Source of the DNA: DATARH01 sp963847345
GTDB taxonomy: Bacteria > Pseudomonadota > Alphaproteobacteria > ATCC43930 > CGMCC-115725
Direction: 5' to 3'
NCBI GenBank assembly: GCA_963847345.1
Contig: CAWJZU010000034.1
Location: 1 to 64,000 of the forward strand
DNA: 64,000 bases
Under the pieces are notes generated by a model. That model was not told the origin of the DNA, made no database searches, and saw nothing but the letters and a program-made list of their open reading frames with translations. The translations under genes and the position numbers were made by a program. Below, one piece after another: positions 57,542 to 64,000 of this stretch (within the stretch, counting starts at the first letter, position 1; each line of letters begins with the position of its first letter).

Positions 57542-58455
57542 GCATTCACCTGCGTAGCCTTCATGCGGCGCATGAGAATTATTACCAGCGGGATCATGAC
57601 CGGCAGCGCGGACATCACTGCCGCCACGCCGAGTTCCGGGTTGCCCATATCGTAGGCATAGCGGATGCCGAGCGTCGCAAGCAGATGCGTTGAGTTGGCC
57701 GGTCCGCCGCCGGTCACAAAAAACACCGAGTTGAAGTCGCCGAGCAGGAAGATCGTGGCCAGCAGCGTCAACACGAGATACATGTTCGCGAGCAGCGGGA
57801 ATGTCACATAGGTGAATCGCTTGAGCCCGGTAGCGCCGTCCACCTCGGCGGCATCATAGATCTCCTGCGAGATCGACATGCGCCCGGCGAGCAGGATTAC
57901 GGTCCAGAACGGCAGCCATTTCCAGAGGTGAGCGTAGATGGCCGAGCCGAGCGCCGACCAGCGTTCATTAAGCCAGGACGGGCCGATAACGTCAAAAACA
58001 TGGTATAGGACGTTATTGATGAAGCCCCATTCGCCGATCAGCATCCAGTGGATCGAGATGAAGGAGGGCAGCGCCGGCACCGCCCAGGGCAGCACGAACA
58101 GCATCAACAGGCCCTTGACCCACCAGCCCTTGCGCATGAAGAAGCCGGACAGCAGCAGCGCGAAAAACAGCTTCAGATTCACCCCAAAAACCAGAAATAC
58201 AAATGTGTTGATCAGCGTTTTCTGGTAGATCGGATCGTCGAACACTTCGACGAATAGGGCCGGGTTGCTGCCCATCCACAATCCGAAGAAGACGGGATAG
58301 ACCACGAATGCGAAGAATACGAAGATGTACGGGACAAGAAACGCAAGCGCCCAGGCGAACTCCGAGCCCCGCAAACCTCCCCGCCAATATCGCCACAACG
58401 ACTGTCCGCGCGAACCCGCTGGACGGCCGATTTCAACAACCGAAGCGCTGGTCAT
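57538..58455 (-). CDS. Sugar-type ABC transporter permease (MalF-like), pair 1
   Basis: A 305-residue permease. Spans include FAWALAFLVPYIFVFFAFVV and LKLFFALLLSGFFMRKGWWV. The EAA loop is SQEIYDAAEVDGATGLKRFT. KWLPFWTVILLAGRMSISQE is shared almost word for word with the paralog at 59611. It ends in an ATGA overlap with its MalG-like partner. Confidence 0.9.
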   Translation of the reverse strand: MTSASVVEIGRPAGSRGQSLWRYWRGGLRGSEFAWALAFLVPYIFVFFAFVVYPVFFGLWMGSNPALFVEVFDDPIYQKTLINTFVFLVFGVNLKLFFALLLSGFFMRKGWWVKGLLMLFVLPWAVPALPSFISIHWMLIGEWGFINNVLYHVFDVIGPSWLNERWSALGSAIYAHLWKWLPFWTVILLAGRMSISQEIYDAAEVDGATGLKRFTYVTFPLLANMYLVLTLLATIFLLGDFNSVFFVTGGGPANSTHLLATLGIRYAYDMGNPELGVAAVMSALPVMIPLVIILMRRMKATQVNA

Positions 58456-58714
58456 AGGGCCTCTCAGCTCTGAATAAACGAAATCGTCGTGTTAATGCCG
58501 CAAGCGGGTGCGGAGGACGCGCGCCGGCGGTGCTGCACCGACCTCGCCTTCCTTGTGGAATCGATCCGCTTCGGGACCACCATGGCCTTTTCCTTCCCCA
58601 CCCGCAGACCCGGGATGCCGCGCCCGCGTTCCGCCTCACTCTCATTATAGGCCGCTCGCCCGCCAGGCTCAAACACTTTGCCCGCCATCGCCAGTGCGCC
58701 AAGGCGGAGGCGCG

Positions 58715-59614
58715 CTACCCCTTCAGGGCACCCAGTGTCAGCCCCGCAGCCATGTAGCGGCGCAATCCGTAGAAGATCACGATTGGCGGCAGCGCGTAAA
58801 GGATCGCGGCGGCCATCAGGTCGTTCCAGGGCTCCTCGTCGCTGTCGAGATACTCGGCGATCCCGACCGCCACCGTCGCGTTCTCCGAGGAGGACAAAAG
58901 CAGATATTGATAGAGGTAGTCGTTCCAGGCGAGCAACAGCGCGAACGTGCCCACGGCGGCCAGAGCCGGCGCCAGCAGCGGCACGTAGATGCGCCAGTAC
59001 ACCTGAAGCGCGGAGGCGCCATCGACCCGAGCCGCTTCATCAAGTTCGAGCGGCAGCAATTTCGCGCTTTGCTGCAGCACCAGGATCGCGTACGGGGTCG
59101 CAAAGGTAACTTGGGCGGCGATCACGGCCCAGAGATTATCGGCGAAGCCGTAAAGCTGCATCGTCCGGTGGAAGGCGACAGCCAGAAACGCGGACGGGAT
59201 CAGGTAGGTCAGCAGCGCAGCGCTGGAGAGCAGCGAGCCGTGGCGCAACCGCAGACGCCCAATCGCGAACGCAGCCAGCGAACCGATCAGCACGGTCAGC
59301 ACCATCGTCGCGACGCCCATGTAAAGGCTGTTGCCGAATGCCTGCCAGAACTCCTCGAAGACTCCGTCCGCGCCGCTGACCACCCGGACAAAGCTGTTGA
59401 GCGACGGCGACCGGGGCCATAAATCGCCGTTGAACTCAACATTGCCGTCGGCCGGATCGAGCGCGATCAGCGCCATGTTGTAGATCGGCAGCAGCGACCA
59501 GACGAGCAGGACGATCGCGAGCGCGATCGAGCCAGCCTCGATCGCGATCCGACGCAAGCGCCCGCGATGGCGCGACGGCGAGCGGTTCGGTCGGGGCACG
59601 GCCATTATGCTCAC
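58715..59614 (-). CDS. Sugar-type ABC transporter permease (MalG-like), pair 2
   Basis: A 299-residue permease paralogous to the one at 56615. Shared text includes LLPIYNMALIALD against LIPLYNMVLVALR and the EAA loop LELDEAARVDGASALQVYWR. ATGA overlap with its MalF-like partner, exactly as in pair 1. Downstream of it is a 260-base gap before pair 1, with only a doubtful 74-residue frame. Confidence 0.9.
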   Translation of the reverse strand: MSIMAVPRPNRSPSRHRGRLRRIAIEAGSIALAIVLLVWSLLPIYNMALIALDPADGNVEFNGDLWPRSPSLNSFVRVVSGADGVFEEFWQAFGNSLYMGVATMVLTVLIGSLAAFAIGRLRLRHGSLLSSAALLTYLIPSAFLAVAFHRTMQLYGFADNLWAVIAAQVTFATPYAILVLQQSAKLLPLELDEAARVDGASALQVYWRIYVPLLAPALAAVGTFALLLAWNDYLYQYLLLSSSENATVAVGIAEYLDSDEEPWNDLMAAAILYALPPIVIFYGLRRYMAAGLTLGALKG

Positions 59615-60579
59615 AGCTGGACCCCACGAGCCTGTACGCGGCGCATCAGCATGACGGCAATTGGGATCAGCAGCGGCAACACCGAGATCGCCGCCGCGAC
59701 CCCAAGCTCAGGCCGGCCATAATCGAACCAATAGCGGTTGGCGAGCGTCGCAACGACCTCGGTCAGGTGAAACGGACCACCGCCGGAGACCAGAAACACG
59801 ATTGTGAAATCGCCGATCGTCCAGATCACAGACAACAGCGTCGAAATGAAGAACACGTTTGCGATCAGCGGCAGGGTGATGTCGGAAAACCGGCGAAACC
59901 CGCCGGCGCCGTCCACCTCCGCGGCTTCGTAGATGTCGGACGGTATCGCCATCCGGGCCGCGAGCAGCACGAGCGTCCAGAACGGCAGCCATTTCCAGAT
60001 ATAGGCGACGATGTTGGCGCCGAGCGCGAGGTTAGGGTTGGCGAGCCATAGCGGCCCCTCGACCCCGATTACGGTGCGCAGGAAGCTGTTGATGAAGCCC
60101 TGTTCGCTGACCAGCATCCAATGAATCGAGATGAAGGCCGGGATCGCGGACATCACCCAGGGCAGCATGAAGACGACGAGCAGCGCCTTGATCCACCGCC
60201 GTTGGCGCATAAAGAAGCCCGACAGCAGCAGCGCCAGGACCATCTTTACGTTCACCGCCAACCCGACAAAGATCAACGTGTTGACCAACGTCCTGGTGTA
60301 GAGCGGGTCGGACCACAGGGCGGTGTACAGCGCCGGGCTGCTCCCCATCCACAGCCCATAGCCGAGCGGCACCAGGACGAAGGCTAGCAGCACCGCCAGA
60401 TAAGGAAAGATAAACGCAAGCGTCCAGATGCCGTCGGATGAGCCCCGAAAAGGTCGTCCGGCCGGCCAGCCCGGCCAAGTGGCCGCTGTCGGCGATGCCG
60501 CCCAGGTCTGCCCAGTACCGCTCAAATCAGCCCTGCGCGAAAACGGAACGAGGAAGGCGTAGACCGGCCCAAAGATCAA
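59611..60579 (-). CDS. Sugar-type ABC transporter permease (MalF-like), pair 2
   Basis: A 322-residue permease paralogous to the one at 57538. KWLPFWTLVLLAARMAIPSD matches its sibling, and the EAA loop is PSDIYEAAEVDGAGGFRRFS. The N-terminus is about 15 residues longer than that of pair 1. It begins 28 bases after the stop of the binding-protein gene, so all five genes are probably one operon. Confidence 0.9.
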   Translation of the reverse strand: MIFGPVYAFLVPFSRRADLSGTGQTWAASPTAATWPGWPAGRPFRGSSDGIWTLAFIFPYLAVLLAFVLVPLGYGLWMGSSPALYTALWSDPLYTRTLVNTLIFVGLAVNVKMVLALLLSGFFMRQRRWIKALLVVFMLPWVMSAIPAFISIHWMLVSEQGFINSFLRTVIGVEGPLWLANPNLALGANIVAYIWKWLPFWTLVLLAARMAIPSDIYEAAEVDGAGGFRRFSDITLPLIANVFFISTLLSVIWTIGDFTIVFLVSGGGPFHLTEVVATLANRYWFDYGRPELGVAAAISVLPLLIPIAVMLMRRVQARGVQL

Positions 60580-60606
60580 TGCTGCGTTGGGCCGGTCGCC
60601 GTCTGA

Positions 60607-61974
60607 TCAGCTCGGGATCGGGGACTTGGCGAAGATCTCCTTCACCCTTGCAATGGCCTTCTCAGCGGCGTCTTTTGGCGTCATGTCGTGCAGGATCACG
60701 TCGGCCCAACCGGTCGCGAACGTGTGCTCATTACGACACTGGGCCCAGGCCGGATTGTACACGAAGAACTCCGAGACGGTCGGTCCGAGCAGCCCCTGCT
60801 CGACATAGGCCTTGCGATGCGGATCCGCGAACCACCAGGGGTCGTTCTGCACAATCGATGTCATTGCCGGAAGATTTCGCCCAAGGCCGGTCTTCAGAAG
60901 TTCGTTAGCGACCTCGGGCTGTATCAAGTACTTCAGAAAATCCTTTGCCAAATCGACATTCTTCGCCCCCTTCGGGATCATTCCGCCAGTATTGTTGACG
61001 ACGCTGGGGATCGGCTTGCCGTCGTTGCCCTGCGGCAGACCCATTGTGGTAAGGTCGTTGTAGTCGTCTGTTTTCTTGAAGATCGCCACCTCGCTCGAGA
61101 TCGTACCGTCGAGATCCATGACGATCGTCTTCGCATGGAGAGCGTTGTTATCGTCGGCGTCGTTCCAGTTGATGGCACTCGGCGGCACGAACCCTTCCTT
61201 GTACGCCCGGGCCGGGAACTCGATCGCCTTGATGATCGCCTCTTTGACCTGCGGATCGTCGACATTCAGCTTTCCATCCTTGTCGACGATGTTGCTGCCG
61301 CCATAAGCGGACAGAAAGTAGTTGAAGACGTTGTTCGGGTCATTGCCGTTTGTCGTGACCTGGAAGCCTAGGCCGTAGACCCTGCGCATCCCCTTCTCTC
61401 GAAGCTTCTTTTGCACGTCCTTGAAGAAATTGTAATAGGCGTCCCAGGTTTTCGGCAGGTCTTCCATGGTATAGCCGGCCTTTTCGACCAGCGATTTCCA
61501 GACATGGTTCGGCAACGTCGATGTCGTGTATGGGGCCAGATAATAGCTGCGCTTCTTTGTCACATTATTGTAGGCATGTGATGTGGCGAGGGCGGCCTCG
61601 GTATAGTTCTTCTTCTGCGTATCGACCACATCGGTGATATCGACCAGCTTGTCGTCCCACGCGTAAAGCGCATGCATCTCAGCGAGGCTATTCTGGAACA
61701 TATCAGGAACCACGCCGCTGGTCATCGCCGAAACGACCTTTTGGCGCATCGGCGCATACGGAATGATCGTATATTCGATCTTGTTGCCGCTCGCCTTCTG
61801 ATAATTCTCAACCATCTCCTTGAAGGCGATGTCTTCCTCGTGCGCGAATCCCTGAACCCACCAGACCGTGGCGGTCTTGGCTTGCGCGTTCGCGATATAG
61901 GGCCGCGCCAATGTCGCCGCGGCGGCGAGTCCTACGGAGCTGTTGATCAGCGAGCGGCGGGTCATCCCTGCCAT
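60607..61974 (-). CDS. ABC transporter extracellular solute-binding protein (family 1)
   Basis: A 455-residue periplasmic binding protein. The export signal looks Tat-type: MTRRSLINSSVGLAAAATLA then RPYIANAQA. Body text such as VWWVQGFAHEEDIAFKEMVE, VSAMTSGVVPDMFQNSLAEM and TWDAYYNFFKDVQKKLREKG fits sugar-binding family 1. It is the only binding protein for two permease pairs in this window, and no ATPase gene is present, so the ATPase must lie elsewhere. Start MAGMTRRS at 61974 has AGGAGG 9 bases upstream. Confidence 0.9.
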   Translation of the reverse strand: MAGMTRRSLINSSVGLAAAATLARPYIANAQAKTATVWWVQGFAHEEDIAFKEMVENYQKASGNKIEYTIIPYAPMRQKVVSAMTSGVVPDMFQNSLAEMHALYAWDDKLVDITDVVDTQKKNYTEAALATSHAYNNVTKKRSYYLAPYTTSTLPNHVWKSLVEKAGYTMEDLPKTWDAYYNFFKDVQKKLREKGMRRVYGLGFQVTTNGNDPNNVFNYFLSAYGGSNIVDKDGKLNVDDPQVKEAIIKAIEFPARAYKEGFVPPSAINWNDADDNNALHAKTIVMDLDGTISSEVAIFKKTDDYNDLTTMGLPQGNDGKPIPSVVNNTGGMIPKGAKNVDLAKDFLKYLIQPEVANELLKTGLGRNLPAMTSIVQNDPWWFADPHRKAYVEQGLLGPTVSEFFVYNPAWAQCRNEHTFATGWADVILHDMTPKDAAEKAIARVKEIFAKSPIPS

Positions 61975-62155
61975 GGCGTTGTTCCTCCTATCCGGCCACA
62001 TGAACGCGGGCGGTCAGCTTTGCACGGACACTAGGACATGGCGGCTTTGCTCGCAAGTCAATGCTCCTTTTGGTCGGGTCAACCTACGAGAGCGGCGGCG
62101 CCGGGCAGGAGACGCCGTCGAGGCCACGATGTGCGGGCAGTCCACCGCGATAGCC

Positions 62156-63643
62156 CTAGGTTTTCACGTAAGCCGCCGCGCTGCGGCCGGCGATGCGGCC
62201 GAATACGGAGCCGGCCATCAGCCCGGTGCCGCTGGCGTAATTGTGGTAGTAAAGCCCGCCGACGATCTCGCCGGCCGCGAACAGGCCCGGGATCGTTCGT
62301 CCGGTAACATCCTCAACCTCGCCGTCGTTGGTGATCTTGAGCCCGCCAAACGTGAAGGTGATGCCGGTCGTCACGGCGTAGGCTTCGTAGGGCGGCGTAT
62401 CGAGGCGCTGTGCCCAATTGCTTTTGTCGATCGGCAGCCCCGAGGTGCGCAGCCCGTCATGGATGTTCGGGTTGAACGGCACGTCCGGCCGGGACGCTGC
62501 GTTGAACGCTCGCACGGTTTCGAGAAAGCCATTCGGGTCGACCCCTTCGAGCCGCTCGGCGAGCGCCTCCAGCGTGTCGGCCACCTCCTTTGTGGTGCGC
62601 GGGATCCGGTACTCGTCGCGCAGCAGATGCACGGTCTTCTGGTCGAACACCTGCCAGGCGAACATGCCGGGCTGCTTCAGGATTTCGCCGCCGTACTTGG
62701 CATAGGTGTAGGAGTGGAAATCGAGACCCTCGTCGAGAAAACGCTGGCCCCTGGCGTTGACGACAATGCCGAATGGATAGCCGTGCTTCTGAAAGCGGTC
62801 GCCGACATCGAGATCGCCGACCGGCGGCGCGTTCAAGTCCCAGGCGCAGGCATGCGCGCCCGACCAGTGCCCGGCCGGCGCCGCCCCGATATCGAGCGCC
62901 ATCCTGTGCCCCTGGCCGGTGTTGTAGCGCGAGCCGCGGACCTTCGCGAGGTCCCAGCCGGGACCGAGATAGCGCGCCCGCATCTCGGCATTGGCCTCAA
63001 ACCCACCGCAGGCGAGCACGACCGCTTTCGATCGCAAATCGACAAAGCGCCCGTTGCGGCGCACCCGCACCCCGGCGATGCCGTCGTCGCCCTGCAACAG
63101 CGACACCGCCGGAGTGTCGTACAGGATCGGGATGCCCTCGCGTTCGGCGCGTCCGTGCAGCGCCTTCATCAATTCCTTGCCGCCGCCCCAGATGTGACAG
63201 GCCAGCCCGCCCCAGAACTTGAATTTTCCGTCGACTTGAAACGCCTGACGCCCAAGCCCGAGCTGAAAGCGCACGCCCTTATCGCGCATCCACACGCCGG
63301 TCTCGAAGCTCTTCGTGATCAGGATTTCGGTCAGGTCGGGGTCGCTGCGATATTCGGTCAACCGGCCGATATCGTCGTAATACTGCTCTTCGGTGTAGGT
63401 GCCGACATCGACATTTTCCAGCTCGTGGTCGCTGATGTCGGGGATCAGCCGCGCGAGGTCGTCAAAGCCGTGATAGACGATGCGCCAGGCCCCGCCGGTA
63501 AAGGCCGAATTGCCACCGCGCCAGTGCTCCGGCGCGACCTCCAGCATCAGCACCGAGGCGCCGTTTTCCTTCGCCGACAGCGCGGTGCAGGTCGCCGCGT
63601 TGCCGGCCCCGATGACGATCAGATCATGCTCGGGAATGTCCAC
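62156..63643 (-). CDS. FAD-dependent tricarballylate dehydrogenase-like oxidoreductase
   Basis: A 495-residue flavoprotein of the fumarate reductase/TcuA type. It has MDIPEHDLIVIGAGNAATCT (FAD-binding motif), then GGNSAFTGGAWRIVYHGFDD, VVLACGGFEANAEMRARYLG and GLFAAGEIVGGLYYHNYASG (second FAD site, with GTGLMAGSVFGRIAG). TcuA oxidises tricarballylate to aconitate; this match is strong in motifs but the substrate is not proven. The gene lies upstream of the binding protein and ABC permeases in the same direction. Confidence 0.82.
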   Translation of the reverse strand: MDIPEHDLIVIGAGNAATCTALSAKENGASVLMLEVAPEHWRGGNSAFTGGAWRIVYHGFDDLARLIPDISDHELENVDVGTYTEEQYYDDIGRLTEYRSDPDLTEILITKSFETGVWMRDKGVRFQLGLGRQAFQVDGKFKFWGGLACHIWGGGKELMKALHGRAEREGIPILYDTPAVSLLQGDDGIAGVRVRRNGRFVDLRSKAVVLACGGFEANAEMRARYLGPGWDLAKVRGSRYNTGQGHRMALDIGAAPAGHWSGAHACAWDLNAPPVGDLDVGDRFQKHGYPFGIVVNARGQRFLDEGLDFHSYTYAKYGGEILKQPGMFAWQVFDQKTVHLLRDEYRIPRTTKEVADTLEALAERLEGVDPNGFLETVRAFNAASRPDVPFNPNIHDGLRTSGLPIDKSNWAQRLDTPPYEAYAVTTGITFTFGGLKITNDGEVEDVTGRTIPGLFAAGEIVGGLYYHNYASGTGLMAGSVFGRIAGRSAAAYVKT

Positions 63644-63812
63644 GTCTTCCCTCTCGATCCATCCAACCGAAATTCATGTCAGCCATCGTAGAACACTCGC
63701 CCGCCATATCCGAGCAGGTTCGCGCCGCCGTCTGGGGTGCTTTCGGGGGTGACGATCGGACCCGAATAACCCATTCTCGACAGTGAGACAGGTCACACCG
63801 GGGAGATCAGCG

Positions 63813-64000
63813 ATGCCAGCCGCCATTCGCAATGTCGCGCGCGAGAAGCTCGAAGGGGGAAAATTGTCGCTCGGCGTCGGCATCCGCATGACGCGCAGCG
63901 TCGAGATCGCCAAGGCGATGGCGGTGGCCGGGTTCGATTGGCTGTTCCTCGATATGGAACACGGCGTCATGTCGCTGGAATCCTGTGCGCAGATCGCGAC
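63813..64000 (+). CDS. HpcH/HpaI-family aldolase, 5' part only
   Basis: The first 62 residues of a second family member: MPAAIRNVAREKLEGGKLSL, then GVGIRMTRSVEIAKAMAVAG and FDWLFLDMEHGVMSLESCAQ. The window ends mid-gene. It diverges from the TcuA-like gene. Its sequence pattern (LSLGVGIRMTRSVEIAK) is close to the aldolase at 30.9 kb. Confidence 0.85.
   Translation, partial: MPAAIRNVAREKLEGGKLSLGVGIRMTRSVEIAKAMAVAGFDWLFLDMEHGVMSLESCAQIA

Noticed and set aside
58464..58688. A 74-residue minus-strand frame between the permease pairs
   Set aside because: Arg-rich, no ribosome site evident, no recognisable family. Possibly decayed sequence left from the duplication.

Overview
This window is almost certainly two unrelated genomes joined at about position 8,950. 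The left part (1-8,950) is AT-rich and archaeal. It holds an Orc1/Cdc6 initiator, a pyruvoyl-dependent arginine decarboxylase, the NucS/EndoMS mismatch endonuclease, a membrane-anchored winged-helix protein, an insertion sequence carrying a DUF2080 gene, and an SMC/Rad50-like ATPase cut off before its Walker B. This gene set resembles uncultured archaea of the Bathyarchaeia/TACK type (inference). The right part (8,950-64,000) is GC-rich and bacterial. Its parB-parA-rsmG-mnmG order with mnmE nearby, phoR/phoB, kup, CaiB/BaiF enzymes and interspersed palindromic repeats fit an uncultured soil or sediment alphaproteobacterium, perhaps Rhodospirillales or Hyphomicrobiales. At the join both flanking genes lose homology within a few bases, and no mobile element is present, so a chimeric metagenomic contig is the simplest reading.

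Layout of the bacterial part: 8.9-15.8 kb has a broken two-domain CoA-transferase, a luciferase-like monooxygenase, a DedA protein, an arylsulfotransferase-like protein and a ferritin-like protein. 16.5-23.8 kb is the chromosome-partition and tRNA-modification cluster, with a MazEF pair and a MetE-like methyltransferase; parA is gutted and mnmE and mnmG are frame-broken. 23.8-35.0 kb has a [2Fe-2S] thioredoxin-like ferredoxin, a DUF255 thioredoxin-domain protein, an unrecognised AT-richer membrane protein, phoR/phoB, an HpcH/HpaI aldolase, an Ldh-family dehydrogenase and a large-subunit catalase. 35.2-46.2 kb has small regulators, alkB, an amidohydrolase, a TauD dioxygenase, a tandem VOC protein, a NUDIX hydrolase, an orphan YoeB toxin, a gamma-glutamyltransferase, an AI-2E transporter, a second luciferase-like enzyme and integrase wreckage. 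46.3-53.1 kb has kup and a signalling operon (sensor kinase, response regulator, REC-adenylate cyclase) with the tail of a lost second kinase upstream. 53.3-56.5 kb has a glutamine-synthetase-like enzyme, a thiolase-like protein and a DUF35 partner. 56.6-64 kb has a sugar-type ABC importer with one binding protein and two paralogous permease pairs, an FAD oxidoreductase of the TcuA type and a divergent aldolase.

Many genes on both sides of the join carry single-base frame breaks, and nearly all are repaired by deleting one base. That bias suggests residual long-read insertion errors more than real pseudogenes. The parA deletion, the integrase deletion and the palindromic repeats inside two genes are larger changes that single-base errors do not explain.

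I did not find a convincing previously undescribed system. The best unexplained items are the 432-residue membrane protein at 27.2 kb, two short peptides (25 and 40 residues), the antitoxin-less YoeB, and the duplicated permease pair.
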